Source: Sulfurospirillum barnesii SES-3 (lineage in GTDB: Bacteria; Campylobacterota; Campylobacteria; Campylobacterales; Sulfurospirillaceae). From it: DNA of 64,000 bases. Below are positions 9,654 to 19,287 of the stretch, in pieces; positions within the stretch are counted from its first letter, which is position 1; each line of letters opens with the position of its first letter. The stretch lies in assembly GCF_000265295.1 (NCBI RefSeq), contig NC_018002.1:1426001-1490000 (forward strand), in the 5' to 3' direction. The notes below the pieces were generated by a model. It had not been told where the DNA came from and made no database searches. It saw only the letters and a list, made by a program, of their open reading frames with translations. The position numbers and the translations under genes were made by a program.

Positions 9654-10318
9654 TAGCCGTTGCTGTATTTCCAGGCACCAACTGTGAAATCGACACCAAA
9701 TACGCCTTTGAAAAACTAGGACAAGAGGTTGTCCTTGTCTTTCATAAAGAAGAAAAATTACCAGAGGGAACCGATTTAGTCGTCCTTCCTGGTGGTTTTA
9801 GCTATGGCGATTACTTACGAAGTGCGGCTATTGCAAAATTTTCACCGATTATGAAAGCTGTCATTGAGTTTGCCAATCAGGGTGGGAAAGTATTGGGTAT
9901 TTGTAATGGTTTTCAAATGCTGGTTGAAGCAGGATTGCTTCCAGGGGCTATGAAACGCAATGAGAGTGTGCATTTTATTTCTAAATTTCACCCTCTAAAA
10001 GTCGTTGCCAATGATAATCTTTTTTTACAAAAATGTGCCATTGGAGATGTGTTAAATATTCCAATTGCTCATGGTGAGGGAAGCTTTTATATTGATGATG
10101 CAGGACTTAAAGAACTGTATGCCAATAAGCAAGTCCTTCTTACTTATTGTGATGAAAATGGCAATGTGCAAAACCCTAACGGTTCCATCGATGCCATCGC
10201 AGGAATTTGCAACAAAAGCAAAAATGTTTTTGGTCTTATGCCTCACCCTGAACGGGCTATTGAGAGCATTTTAGGCTCTGATGATGGGGTTAAAATGTTG
10301 CAAGGGTTCATTCAATAA
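9647..10318 (+). CDS. purQ: FGAM synthase glutaminase subunit PurQ
   Basis: This 223-residue class I glutamine amidotransferase supplies ammonia to PurL. The nucleophile Cys is in G-I-C-N-G-F-Q, after the oxyanion motif L-P-G-G-F-S-Y-G-D-Y-L-R. The His-Glu pair is in M-P-H-P-E-R near the C-terminus. The ATG overlaps the purS stop. The small length and the separate PurS and PurL show this is the three-subunit enzyme type. Confidence 0.98.
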   Translation: MLVAVAVFPGTNCEIDTKYAFEKLGQEVVLVFHKEEKLPEGTDLVVLPGGFSYGDYLRSAAIAKFSPIMKAVIEFANQGGKVLGICNGFQMLVEAGLLPGAMKRNESVHFISKFHPLKVVANDNLFLQKCAIGDVLNIPIAHGEGSFYIDDAGLKELYANKQVLLTYCDENGNVQNPNGSIDAIAGICNKSKNVFGLMPHPERAIESILGSDDGVKMLQGFIQ

Positions 10319-10322
10319 ACAT

Positions 10323-11414
10323 ATGAAAAAACTTTTAAAATTCCTTCTACTCTCTTTAGTACTCTTTTATTCACCTCTGTTTGCAGAAGAGAGTGCTTAT
10401 ACGGGTTACTCAAAATCTCTTTTCCTCTCTGTTGAAGCTGTCCCACAAAAAATCTATGTGGGGCAAGTCTTTCCTATAAAGATTAAAGCGATTGTGGCAC
10501 AAAGTTCAAATGTAGAATTACAAACCCTTTTTTTATCCCCTTTAAATGGTGTGGAGATCCTAAATCCTGAAGCATCATGGGAAGCTTCCACGAATAATAC
10601 CTATTACGCTACTTTTTACCTCAGTGTCAATCAGACACAAGCAACACTTCCTCGTCTAAGTGTTTCACTCGTACAAAACAAAGAAGTAACAGAAAGTGCT
10701 TTTCTCGCTCCTCAAACACCCAGTATTATTCAACTTAAAAAAGACCCTCTGTTTAGCAATGTCATTGCCCAATCACTGAGTGTGAATAAATACAAAACAA
10801 CCACCTTTGATGCAAAAAACATTATGAGTGTACTAGAAATCGAAGCAACGGGCTCCAATTTAAAAGATTTTAAACTTACATCCATTGCAAAAAATGGGAT
10901 TGATTCATTTCTTGATAATGGTAGCACTCAAAGAATCTACTACTATGCTATTTTGCCTAATTATCAAAAAAACTTCGAATTTACCTATTTTGATTTAACC
11001 AGTAACAAATTTACTAAAATTTCACTGCCCATTACCATAGAAGATGAAGAGGTCAGTACTCAATTAGGGCTGAATCCTAAAGAGAGTATTTTTGAGTTTT
11101 ACAAACGTGTCTCTTATGCTTTTTTCTCGTTCTTGTTTTTTGTTATCTTGCTAAAATACCGTAAATGGTACTATTTGGTAGCATCACTTTTCTTTTTAAT
11201 CCTCTATTTTCTTGATCAAAACCCATTAAATCACGTCAAACTTAAAACAGGAAGTAATATCAAAATTCTTCCTATAGAGCGATCAACTATTTTTTATACC
11301 AATGACACCGTTTTAAATGTTGAAAAATTGGGTGAAAGAGAAAATTATATTAAGATTTTACTTCCTGATGGAAAAATTGGATGGACAGAGTATGAAAATA
11401 TTAGCAAGAATTAG
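10323..11414 (+). CDS. Envelope protein with C-terminal SH3-like domain
   Basis: This 363-residue protein has a signal peptide (residues 1-21, ending F-A-E) and a beta-rich middle. Two hydrophobic helices lie near residues 260-300, and a bacterial SH3-like segment closes the protein, with V-L-N-V-E-K-L-G and D-G-K-I-G-W-T. The same position between purQ and plsC is held by an uncharacterised periplasmic protein in Campylobacter. The arrangement recalls BatD-type proteins, but I cannot confirm that. ATG 10323 is four bases after purQ. The end overlaps plsC by 23 bases. Confidence 0.75.
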   Translation: MKKLLKFLLLSLVLFYSPLFAEESAYTGYSKSLFLSVEAVPQKIYVGQVFPIKIKAIVAQSSNVELQTLFLSPLNGVEILNPEASWEASTNNTYYATFYLSVNQTQATLPRLSVSLVQNKEVTESAFLAPQTPSIIQLKKDPLFSNVIAQSLSVNKYKTTTFDAKNIMSVLEIEATGSNLKDFKLTSIAKNGIDSFLDNGSTQRIYYYAILPNYQKNFEFTYFDLTSNKFTKISLPITIEDEEVSTQLGLNPKESIFEFYKRVSYAFFSFLFFVILLKYRKWYYLVASLFFLILYFLDQNPLNHVKLKTGSNIKILPIERSTIFYTNDTVLNVEKLGERENYIKILLPDGKIGWTEYENISKN

Positions 11415-12078
11415 AGCTATTTTTGTTGCTATTGAATTTAGTATTACTGTTTTAATCACCGTTGTTTTCATGTATATTTTTTCCAAAAACACACGACCCG
11501 TTCGTCGTTTTTGGGCAAAGCTACAAACCTACCTCATTGGTTTTAAGATTCACACTAAAGGCGAACTTTGCGAGAAAACAACGCTTCTGGTGATGAATCA
11601 TCAAAGTTTACTCGACATTGTCACTCTTGAAGCAATTCATCCCAAAGATTTGTGTTGGGTTGCTAAAAAAGAGATTGGTGATATTCCTCTTTTTGGGCAT
11701 ATTTTAAAAGCACCAAAGATGATTGCTATTGATAGAAACGATAAGCGTTCTATTGTTAAACTCATCAAAGTAGGTCAAGAAAGGCTTCATGAAGGACGTG
11801 TGCTTGCTATGTTTCCAGAAGGAACTCGTGGACGTGGCAATACACTTCTTAAATTTCAAAGTGGTGCAAAAATTGTAGCGGAAAAACTAAATCTTATTGT
11901 GCAACCTGCTGTGATTGTTGGTACACGCAATGTTCTGGATTCACAAAATCTTTTAGCCAATGGTGGCGATGTGCATGTTATCTTTTTAGACCCCATCAAT
12001 CCCCACGAAGATGAACAGTGGTATGAAAAAATGCATGATGCAATGAGCAAAACCTTGCAAGAGCACACTTCTTCTTAA
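11392..12078 (+). CDS. plsC: 1-acyl-sn-glycerol-3-phosphate acyltransferase
   Basis: This 228-residue protein has an N-terminal membrane helix (about 8-28), the catalytic N-H-Q-S-L-L-D motif (HX4D type) and the F-P-E-G-T-R-G substrate-binding motif. It acylates lysophosphatidic acid to phosphatidic acid at the inner membrane. ATG 11392 (M-K-I-L-A-R-I-R-A-I-F) gives the normal length; a longer in-frame start would lie deeper inside the preceding gene. Confidence 0.95.
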   Translation: MKILARIRAIFVAIEFSITVLITVVFMYIFSKNTRPVRRFWAKLQTYLIGFKIHTKGELCEKTTLLVMNHQSLLDIVTLEAIHPKDLCWVAKKEIGDIPLFGHILKAPKMIAIDRNDKRSIVKLIKVGQERLHEGRVLAMFPEGTRGRGNTLLKFQSGAKIVAEKLNLIVQPAVIVGTRNVLDSQNLLANGGDVHVIFLDPINPHEDEQWYEKMHDAMSKTLQEHTSS

Positions 12079-12117
12079 TTAACTGCTACAAAAGTGGCTT
12101 TTTTTCTTGGCTCTTTT

Positions 12118-12126
12118 TGATACAAT
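12118..12126 (+). promoter_or_regulatory. Candidate extended -10 promoter of htpG
   Basis: TGATACAAT matches the extended -10 form TGN-TATAAT with one mismatch. No clear -35 box is seen. Transcription from here would start near 12133, so the leader would contain the hairpin at 12139-12193. Confidence 0.55.
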
Positions 12127-12138
12127 AGCGCCACTTTC

Positions 12139-12193
12139 TTGGATTTTTCAAAGTGCTTTCTTCTTTACATGTAAAGCATTTGAAAAAATCCAA
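12139..12193 (+). promoter_or_regulatory. Long hairpin in the htpG leader
   Basis: The arm TTGGATTTTT-CAAAG-TGCTTT (12139-12159) pairs with 12173-12193 in a stem of about 20 base pairs with two single-base bulges. The 13-base loop contains most of a TTTACATGTAAA copy (12164-12175). The hairpin ends a few bases before the AAGGA ribosome site (near 12200-12204) and the htpG start at 12213. It is not followed by a T-run, so it is not a typical terminator. An mRNA-stability or thermosensing role is inference. Confidence 0.5.
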
Positions 12194-12212
12194 TTACTAA
12201 AGGAAATATAAA

Positions 12213-14084
12213 ATGTCAAAACATCAATTTCAAACCGAAGTCACTCAGCTTTTAGACCTGATGATTCACTCACTTTACTCGAACAAAGAGATCTTTTTAC
12301 GTGAACTTGTTTCCAATGCTTCCGATGCCCTCGATAAGTTAAACTACCTCACACTCACCGATGAAAAATACAAAGCACTCTCCTATGTGCCTCGTATCGA
12401 CATCGCCATCAACAAAGAAGCTAAAACACTCACACTGAGTGACAGTGGCATTGGTATGAACGAAGAAGATTTGGTTGAGAATCTTGGAACCATTGCTAAA
12501 AGTGGTACAAAATCATTCTTACAAAACCTCAGTGGCGATAAAAAGAAAGATTCTAGCTTGATTGGTCAATTTGGTGTTGGTTTTTACTCGGCATTTATGG
12601 TTGCCAACAAAATTGAAGTGGTAAGCCGTAAAGCGGGCGAAGAAAAAGCGTATATGTGGAGCTCAACCGCAGGTGCGGAGTATGACATCTCTGAAGTGTC
12701 CAAAGAGAACCACGGTACCTCTATTACGCTCTATCTCAAAGACGATGAGGACGAATTTTTAGAGTTTTACCGCATTCAAAACGTCATCAAAAAATACTCA
12801 AACCACATTCAATTCCCTATTTTTATGGACAAAGAAGTCAAAGAGTACGACGATGAAGGCAAAGAAAAAAGCACTGAAATCAAAAATGAGCAGATCAACA
12901 AAGCGAGTGCACTTTGGACAGTAGCCAAAAGTCAAATCAAGCCTGAAGAGTACAAAGACTTTTACCAACAAATCTCTCACGATAGCACCGATCCACTCCT
13001 TTGGAGCCACACCAAAGCTGAGGGTACATTTGAGTACACCACTCTCTTCTACATTCCCTCAACGCCTCCAATGGACTTGTTTAGAATGGACTATAAACCA
13101 GGGGTCAAGCTTTACGTTAAACGTGTCTTTATTACCGATGATGAGAAAGAACTTTTGCCAACGTATCTTCGTTTTGTCAAAGGTATCATCGATGCGGAAG
13201 ACCTACCACTCAACGTCAGCCGTGAGATTTTACAACAAAACAGAGTCCTAGAAACCATCAAAAAAGCGTCTGTTAAAAAAATCTTGAGCGAGCTTAAATC
13301 GCTCAAAGAAAAAGATGCTGAAAAATACCTTGAGTTCTACAAAAACTTCGGACGTGTTATTAAAGAAGGTTTGTATAACGATTGGGACAATAAAGAAGCG
13401 CTACTAGAGCTTGTACTGTTCAAATCGTCAAAACGTGAAGGTTTAGTGAGCCTAAAAGAGTACAAAGAGGCGATGAAAGAAGAGCAAAAAAGCATCTACT
13501 ACATCACGGGCGAAAACGAAAAGTTACTACGCAACTCGCCACTTATCGAGCAATTTAAAGCCAAAGACATCGAAGTCTTGCTCCTTGATGAAGAAGTCGA
13601 TGCCATCGTCTTCCCAATGGTCGGTGAATACGACAAAACGCCGATCAAACCTGTAAACAATTCTGACATTGATGAAGAAATCAAAGAAGATAAAGCCAAA
13701 GTGGAAGAGGATGAAAAAACCTACAAAGAGATTTTGGTCAAAATGAAAGAAATCCTCAAAGATGATGCGAAAGATGTCAAAATCTCTAGTCGTTTGAGCG
13801 ACTCTCCATCATGCTTGGTCTACGATAAAAACGACCCAGATTTCCAAATGCAACAGATGCTCAAGCAGATGGGACAAGACAATCTCCCAACCGTTAAACC
13901 TATCTTAGAAATCAACCCTGAGCATGAAATTTTCAAAAAACTCGGTGCAAAAAGCGACCTTTTAGAGCTAAATGACATCGCTTTCTTGCTTCTTGATCAA
14001 GCAAAACTTCAAGAAGGCATGAAAATCGAAGATACCGCAGCGTTTGCTAAACGCTTGAACCGTTTTATCGCTAAAGCGCTTTAA
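12213..14084 (+). CDS. htpG: Molecular chaperone HtpG (Hsp90)
   Basis: This 623-residue cytoplasmic Hsp90 has the GHKL ATP-binding domain with [15 protein letters not shown] and [10 protein letters not shown]. The middle domain contains [12 protein letters not shown], and the C-terminal dimerisation region is complete. It is a single gene with a candidate extended -10 promoter and a leader hairpin, and it is followed by the paired-palindrome terminator at 14094-14123. Confidence 0.98.
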   Translation: MSKHQFQTEVTQLLDLMIHSLYSNKEIFLRELVSNASDALDKLNYLTLTDEKYKALSYVPRIDIAINKEAKTLTLSDSGIGMNEEDLVENLGTIAKSGTKSFLQNLSGDKKKDSSLIGQFGVGFYSAFMVANKIEVVSRKAGEEKAYMWSSTAGAEYDISEVSKENHGTSITLYLKDDEDEFLEFYRIQNVIKKYSNHIQFPIFMDKEVKEYDDEGKEKSTEIKNEQINKASALWTVAKSQIKPEEYKDFYQQISHDSTDPLLWSHTKAEGTFEYTTLFYIPSTPPMDLFRMDYKPGVKLYVKRVFITDDEKELLPTYLRFVKGIIDAEDLPLNVSREILQQNRVLETIKKASVKKILSELKSLKEKDAEKYLEFYKNFGRVIKEGLYNDWDNKEALLELVLFKSSKREGLVSLKEYKEAMKEEQKSIYYITGENEKLLRNSPLIEQFKAKDIEVLLLDEEVDAIVFPMVGEYDKTPIKPVNNSDIDEEIKEDKAKVEEDEKTYKEILVKMKEILKDDAKDVKISSRLSDSPSCLVYDKNDPDFQMQQMLKQMGQDNLPTVKPILEINPEHEIFKKLGAKSDLLELNDIAFLLLDQAKLQEGMKIEDTAAFAKRLNRFIAKAL

Positions 14085-14093
14085 AAAATAGTT

Positions 14094-14123
14094 TTACATG
14101 TAAGGATTTTTCCTTACATGTAA
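14094..14123. terminator. Terminator hairpin from two inverted-pair TTACATGTAA copies after htpG
   Basis: Copies at 14094-14103 and 14114-14123 carry GGA and TCC on their inner sides, giving a 13-bp stem with a four-T loop ten bases after the htpG stop. The same design occurs at 20953-20984. It is probably the htpG terminator. Confidence 0.65.
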
Positions 14124-14192
14124 GAGTAAATCAACTCTGGGGTGATGTTTAATGGATACAATCATAGTTGCATTACATGTAAAAAGGCTTAC

Positions 14193-14846
14193 ATGCTAAA
14201 AGTAATGATTATTGAAGATGAACCTCTTATCGCCCTAAACCTTGAAAAGCTTTTAGAAAAAAAAGGCTTTGAAGTCACAGGACATGCTAGTAATTGGGAA
14301 GAAGCACACACACTTTTTCATACCACTAAACCCCATATTGTCCTTAGTGACATTAAACTTGAAAATGACGAATCAGGCATTGACATTGTAAAGCAGTTAA
14401 AAAAAATGAATGATTTTTGCGTCATATACCTAACCTCCTATGGCGATGATGCGATGATTGAAAAAGCATTGAGTACCAACCCTGCTGCGTATATTACAAA
14501 GCCTTTTAAAGAAATTGACCTCAATGCTGCCTTAAAACTTGTTTCCTCAAAAATTAAAAATAAAAACATCAATCCCGATTTTTACTACAACAAAGAAACC
14601 CGTGCTCTTTTTTATAAAAATGCGCAGATTATTTTAACGAAACAAGAATCCGACCTTTTTCACATCTGTTATCTTAGCAAAGGATTTTTTGTCTCGATGG
14701 CGAACGTTGAGTATGCTATTTGGGGAGAAGAACACGTGAGTGACTCAACACGAAGAGGCTTGATTCATCGTTTGCGAAAAAAATTACACGATACCATCTT
14801 TGAGTATTCCAGCGGACTAGGATGCAAAGTGGATAAGATAGCATGA
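14193..14846 (+). CDS. Response regulator with winged-helix output domain
   Basis: This 217-residue protein has an N-terminal receiver domain with the acidic pair E-D-E, the phospho-acceptor Asp in V-L-S-D-I-K, Thr in Y-L-T-S and Lys in T-K-P-F. The C-terminal ~75 residues resemble an OmpR-type winged helix (L-T-K-Q-E-S-D-L-F, then R-R-G-L-I-H-R-L-R-K-K-L). ATG 14193 with AAAAAGG upstream is chosen; a GTG at 14142 in frame is possible. A palindrome copy (14173-14182) touches the ribosome site. It is coupled to the kinase by an ATGA overlap and probably controls the adhesin genes downstream. Confidence 0.85.
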   Translation: MLKVMIIEDEPLIALNLEKLLEKKGFEVTGHASNWEEAHTLFHTTKPHIVLSDIKLENDESGIDIVKQLKKMNDFCVIYLTSYGDDAMIEKALSTNPAAYITKPFKEIDLNAALKLVSSKIKNKNINPDFYYNKETRALFYKNAQIILTKQESDLFHICYLSKGFFVSMANVEYAIWGEEHVSDSTRRGLIHRLRKKLHDTIFEYSSGLGCKVDKIA

Positions 14847-16729
14847 GAGCGCTTCTTTTTATTTTTTTCATTGTGGTTTATGGGTTTGCCACAACTTCCA
14901 TCGCCGAAAAATCAGCACAACTCCACCTTACGCAAGAACAAAAGCAATGGCTTCTTGAGCATCCTCGTATCATCGTTGGGATGGACCCTGATTATGCACC
15001 GTATGAGTGGGTCGATGAACAGGGCAATTTCATAGGCATTGTGGTTGATTATCTGCATGAACTTGAACAAATACTGGGTGTGCGCTTTGAGATCGTCAAA
15101 AACAAATCATGGGAGGAGTTGCTTCTTCTTGCCAAAAAGGGTGAGTTGGACATGCTAACGAGCATTGTCAAAACGCCAGAGCGCTCCACATATCTGAGCT
15201 TTAGTGAGCCTTATCATAGCTCACCTACGATTATTGTCGATAATGGAAAAGGTGCGTTTATAGGGAGTTTAAAACAACTCAACACCAAAAGAGTCGTTGT
15301 TGAAAAAGAGTATTTTATGGCGGAGTTTATCAAAAAAAAATACCCCCAAATTCTGCTTCTCTTAGCACCTTCCACCAAAGAAGCGTTAAAAATGGTACAA
15401 AATGGAGAAGCCGATGCCTATGTGGGTGATGCCAATCTTGTGGATTATGTGATTAAAAAAAACCATTTAAGTTCATTACGTTTTTCAGGACAAACAGAAT
15501 ACATCAGTCATCAAGCATTTGCTTTTACCAAGGGCAATGAAGCGTTAGCGCCTATTTTCAGCCAAGCGATGGCGACCATTCCCAAAGAGGAATTTGATGC
15601 CATGTTTCATTACTGGCTGAGTCTTGATTATGGGATAAATCGTGAAACGCTCATCACATACAGCCTCTTCATTGCGCTTATATTTACCGTGATAGGTTAC
15701 TGGATTTATCGATTGCGCCAAGAGATTAACCAGCGAAAAAGTGCGGAACAAAAACTTAAAACAAGTGAAGAGCTCTATCGTGAGCTCACCGAAGATGTCA
15801 CCGATGTGATTTGGAAAGCCAATAGCCAGCATATTTTAACCTACATCAGCCCTAGCGTGGAAGATAAGTTAGGGTTTCGTCCTGATGAATTAGTGGGTCA
15901 TCATGTATTTGAGATGTTTACCGATGAGGGCATTGCCATCGTGATGGAGCGCATCAAACAGAGAAAAGAGAGCAAAGAAGAAGCCATAAACGATGTTTAC
16001 TCTATATTTGAAGTGCAACATAAGTGCAAAGATGGCTCGTTTATCTGGGGAGAAGTGGTTTCAAAAGCAGTCTACGATAAAAATCACACGGTTATTGGCT
16101 ACCATGGCATTAGCAGGGAAACAACGGCACGTAAAGCAATGGAGCGAGAAAAAGAGTTGTTGTATCAAGAGTTAGACCACAGGGTTAAAAATAACCTTCA
16201 AGTCATCTCCAGCATCATCTCATTGCACTCGTTACAAGAGGATACATCACGCTCACTTGAAGACATTCATAACACCATCGCCGCCATCTCTTTAGCGCAT
16301 GACAAACTCCATCAAAACGCAACACGAAAAACATTGGAGATAAAACAGTATGTCACCGCTTTGTTGAATAACCTACTTGCAAGTTCAGTGTTAGACATTC
16401 AAAAAGAGGTATACTCTCCTGAACTGTACCTAAGCGCACAATACTCCATTACCCTTGGCATCATCATCAATGAATTTGTAAGTAACTCCATCAAATACGC
16501 CTTTAAAGGCATACGCTCACCGAAAATTACTGTGACCATTGAAAAAGAAGACGGTTTTATTGCCGTTTTAGTTTCCGATAATGGCATAGGTTTCAAAAAA
16601 GAAGAAGCACCAAATTCTGGCATTGGACTGGACATCATCACAACACTCATCAAAAGTAAATTTAAAACCGATGTACGTTTTTTTAATAATAACGGAACAT
16701 CTATGGCTCTAAAAATCCCTTACATGTAA
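14843..16729 (+). CDS. Hybrid periplasmic-binding/PAS sensor histidine kinase
   Basis: This 628-residue protein has a signal segment (1-18) and a bacterial extracellular solute-binding domain (family 3, about 35-265: I-I-V-G-M-D-P-D-Y-A-P-Y-E-W). A membrane helix follows near 272-290, then a PAS domain (about 315-430). The kinase core is of the HisKA_2 type, with phospho-acceptor H in L-D-H-R-V-K-N-N-L-Q near 450, and the HATPase domain has D-N-G-I-G-F. It senses a small molecule in the periplasm and signals to the regulator before it. The last codons are TAC ATG TAA, supplied by a palindrome copy at 16720-16729. Confidence 0.88.
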   Translation: MRALLFIFFIVVYGFATTSIAEKSAQLHLTQEQKQWLLEHPRIIVGMDPDYAPYEWVDEQGNFIGIVVDYLHELEQILGVRFEIVKNKSWEELLLLAKKGELDMLTSIVKTPERSTYLSFSEPYHSSPTIIVDNGKGAFIGSLKQLNTKRVVVEKEYFMAEFIKKKYPQILLLLAPSTKEALKMVQNGEADAYVGDANLVDYVIKKNHLSSLRFSGQTEYISHQAFAFTKGNEALAPIFSQAMATIPKEEFDAMFHYWLSLDYGINRETLITYSLFIALIFTVIGYWIYRLRQEINQRKSAEQKLKTSEELYRELTEDVTDVIWKANSQHILTYISPSVEDKLGFRPDELVGHHVFEMFTDEGIAIVMERIKQRKESKEEAINDVYSIFEVQHKCKDGSFIWGEVVSKAVYDKNHTVIGYHGISRETTARKAMEREKELLYQELDHRVKNNLQVISSIISLHSLQEDTSRSLEDIHNTIAAISLAHDKLHQNATRKTLEIKQYVTALLNNLLASSVLDIQKEVYSPELYLSAQYSITLGIIINEFVSNSIKYAFKGIRSPKITVTIEKEDGFIAVLVSDNGIGFKKEEAPNSGIGLDIITTLIKSKFKTDVRFFNNNGTSMALKIPYM

Positions 16730-16780
16730 ACATTATTTAAGAAAAATATCAGTTTCATCAAACGCCCTTCAAACGCTTAT

Positions 16781-16798
16781 TTGTTATAGTAATAACAA
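16781..16798 (+). promoter_or_regulatory. Dyad overlapping a candidate -10 box before the adhesin gene
   Basis: TTGTTAT-N4-ATAACAA is a perfect 7-bp inverted repeat 24 bases before the adhesin start. TATAGT at 16785-16790 inside it could be the -10 box. This is a plausible operator for the adjacent response regulator, by position only. Confidence 0.4.
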
Positions 16799-16821
16799 GA
16801 AATTATGACAAGGAATTGACG

Positions 16822-19272
16822 ATGAAACATTCCCCCGATTTTAGTTCACGCTTTAGAATCCTCAAAGGCGGAAAAATATCCTTGGTGGTATCTGCTTTAC
16901 TCACCAGTGTGAGTTTGCTTCACGCAGCCCCTAGCGGTGGCGTGGTCACCAGTGGCAGTGCGAGTATTGCGCAAAGCGGAGCCGTGACTACTATCAACCA
17001 AAGCTCTCAAAAAGCCTCCATCAACTGGCAAAACTTCTCCATTGGTGCCACAGAAACCGTAAATTTCAATCAACCCAATGTTTCAGCCATAACGCTCAAT
17101 CGTGTTATAGGCAATGAAAAATCCATCATTGATGGAGCGTTAAACGCTAATGGTCAAGTATGGATACTAAACTCCAATGGCGTACTCTTTAATTCCAGTG
17201 CCAAAGTCAATACCGCAGGACTTCTAGCGACTACGATGAACCTAAGCGATGAGGATTTTCAAAAAGGAGCGTATAGCTTTAAAGGTGACTCTAGCGCTTC
17301 AGTCATAAACTTAGGGGAAATCACTATCAGTGATGGCGGTTACGCTTCACTTCTAGCCCATAGCGTTCAAAACGAAGGAACCATAAAAGCCATTCATGGA
17401 ACGGTAACTTTAACAGGTGCACGTGAAGCAACGATAAATCTCAATGGCAACTCTTTGGTCTCTCTCAAAGTCGATAAAGGTGTTTTAGATGCGTTAGTGG
17501 AAAACAAAGGGGCTATCTATGCTGATGGTGGAAATGTTTACTTAACCACCAATGCGGTGAATGAATTACTTAAAGGTGTGGTCAATAACACAGGCATCAT
17601 TGAAGCCAACTCCCTTGATGATATTACAGGTGAGATTATCCTTTTTGCCCATGGTGGAGCGTTACATGTAAACGGCACACTTGAAGCGGAGGGTGGGTTT
17701 ATCGAGACTTCAGGAAAATCGTTACATGTAGAAGATAGCACCATCATTAAAACCAAAAAATGGCTCCTTGACCCAGATAACATGACCATTGAAAATACAG
17801 GTGGAGCAAGTTTAACAGGAGAAAGTGTGAGTGCAACTGCTATCCAAAATGCACTCAGCTCAGCTGACATTGAACTTCAAGCAACGTATGACATCACCGT
17901 CAATGAAAATATTACATGGGCAACGGCTAAAAAACTGACTCTCACCGCAGGCGATGAGATTTACGTCAATGCCACCATCAAAAACACCAATACCACCAAC
18001 GGCGGTGTTTACTTCCATGCCGCTAATACCACCGATAAAGTCATCTTCGACACCAGTGGCTTGGTCTCCATCTACAATGTTTACCAACTCCAATGGCTGA
18101 ATCAAGCGCTGAACGGAAAGTATGCGCTAGGTGGCAACATTGATGCTTCAGCGACTTCCTCATGGGACAGTGGTTTAGGGTTTTCGCCGATTGGAACTCT
18201 AACAAATCAATTTAAAGGAACCTTTGATGGCTTAGGGCATACCATCACAGGTTTATTTATCGACCGTCCAACGACAAGTTATGTTGGATTATTTGGTTTC
18301 ACAAATGGTGCTACAATCCGCAATATTGGCATTGTCAATGCCAATATAACAGGCAAGGATGGAACCGGTGGATTGGCGGGACTCTTCAATTATGGAACCA
18401 TCACCAATGCGTATGCTACTGGCAGTGTAACGGGAAAAGGTAATATGGTCGGTGGGCTTGTGGGAACGATTAGTGGTTCCACTATCACAAATAGTTACGC
18501 TACGGTGGGTGTAATAGGTAGTGGCAATGAAGTCGGTGGGCTTGTGGGAGGTGCTTACTCCACATCATCGATCGCAAATAGTTACGCCACAGGAAGTGTA
18601 CAGGGAGTAGCTTCTGTCGGTGGACTTGTGGGCATACTTTACCAGTCATCACCAATCACAAATAGCTACGCCACAGGACTTGTAACGGGGACAACTCTTG
18701 CCGGTGGACTTGTGGGTGCGTTTTCTAGCGGAGGCGCTGTCACTAACAGCTACTGGGACACCCAAACCTCTGGAAAAACAAATTCAGCACGAGGTGTGGG
18801 CAAAACCACTGAAGAGATGATGAACTCATCGACGTATGCTGGTTGGAGCATTTTAGAAGACACAACCCTTGCAAAAAACTATCCAACCCTTAGAATGGCA
18901 AGCAGTGGAAATGTGTGGGTGATTGGTACGAAAAGTACACCCACACCAAACAATCAAACGCAAACCCCCAATGTAACAGCGATTGTCAATGGTACAGCCA
19001 TAACACCACCTGTACTTCCAAATTTTACGCCTCCCACTCAAGCACCACAACCCCTTAATGCAGGAGGGGTGATGTTACAACTAGCCTCCGTCCCCAGTGG
19101 TGATGTTCCATCTCAACTCGTAGGAACACCAGAAGCTAGAGCAATGATGCAAGGAGCAGATGTTGGAGACTTGAGAGTTCCACTAGGGCAAAACTCACAA
19201 ATCCAGTTGGTTAACGGTGGTGTGAATTTACCAGCAGGTGTAGAGCAACAATATTTCATGGCACAACGATAA
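16822..19272 (+). CDS. Two-partner secretion exoprotein (TpsA), haemagglutinin-like adhesin
   Basis: This 816-residue protein has a long signal peptide (about 1-37, ending L-H-A-A) and a TPS/filamentous-haemagglutinin N-terminal domain (about 38-300). That domain has S-I-N-W-Q-N-F-S-I-G, N-S-N-G-V-L-F, E-A-E-G-G-F-I-E-T-S-G and K-W-L-L-D-P-D-N. A block of GLUG-type repeats follows (about 490-660: G-G-L-V-G, N-S-Y-A-T-G), and then a Pro/Thr/Gln-rich tail. It is small for the family. The secretion partner lies 15 bases downstream. ATG 16822 has AAGGA upstream. It is probably a surface adhesin; the target is unknown. Confidence 0.9.
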   Translation: MKHSPDFSSRFRILKGGKISLVVSALLTSVSLLHAAPSGGVVTSGSASIAQSGAVTTINQSSQKASINWQNFSIGATETVNFNQPNVSAITLNRVIGNEKSIIDGALNANGQVWILNSNGVLFNSSAKVNTAGLLATTMNLSDEDFQKGAYSFKGDSSASVINLGEITISDGGYASLLAHSVQNEGTIKAIHGTVTLTGAREATINLNGNSLVSLKVDKGVLDALVENKGAIYADGGNVYLTTNAVNELLKGVVNNTGIIEANSLDDITGEIILFAHGGALHVNGTLEAEGGFIETSGKSLHVEDSTIIKTKKWLLDPDNMTIENTGGASLTGESVSATAIQNALSSADIELQATYDITVNENITWATAKKLTLTAGDEIYVNATIKNTNTTNGGVYFHAANTTDKVIFDTSGLVSIYNVYQLQWLNQALNGKYALGGNIDASATSSWDSGLGFSPIGTLTNQFKGTFDGLGHTITGLFIDRPTTSYVGLFGFTNGATIRNIGIVNANITGKDGTGGLAGLFNYGTITNAYATGSVTGKGNMVGGLVGTISGSTITNSYATVGVIGSGNEVGGLVGGAYSTSSIANSYATGSVQGVASVGGLVGILYQSSPITNSYATGLVTGTTLAGGLVGAFSSGGAVTNSYWDTQTSGKTNSARGVGKTTEEMMNSSTYAGWSILEDTTLAKNYPTLRMASSGNVWVIGTKSTPTPNNQTQTPNVTAIVNGTAITPPVLPNFTPPTQAPQPLNAGGVMLQLASVPSGDVPSQLVGTPEARAMMQGADVGDLRVPLGQNSQIQLVNGGVNLPAGVEQQYFMAQR
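18350..18760 (+). repeat. GLUG-coding tandem repeat block in tpsA
   Basis: Four to five imperfect units of about 84-90 bases each contain a G-G-T-G-G-(A/G)-C/T-T-T-G-T-G-G-G-like core encoding G-G-L-V-G, followed by an N-S-Y-A-T stretch. Units start near 18366, 18448, 18532, 18618 and 18700. Such repeats can change in number by recombination. They are coding repeats, not a CRISPR array. Confidence 0.7.
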
Positions 19273-19287
19273 GGAAAAGGGACAAGA

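Noticed and set aside
12139-12193. Terminator of plsC
   Set aside because: No T-run follows the stem on the plus strand, and a good extended -10 box lies just before it.
18350-18760. Possible CRISPR or satellite array
   Set aside because: Repeats are imperfect, in frame, and code the known G-G-L-V-G/N-S-Y-A-T protein repeat; there are no unique spacers of constant size.
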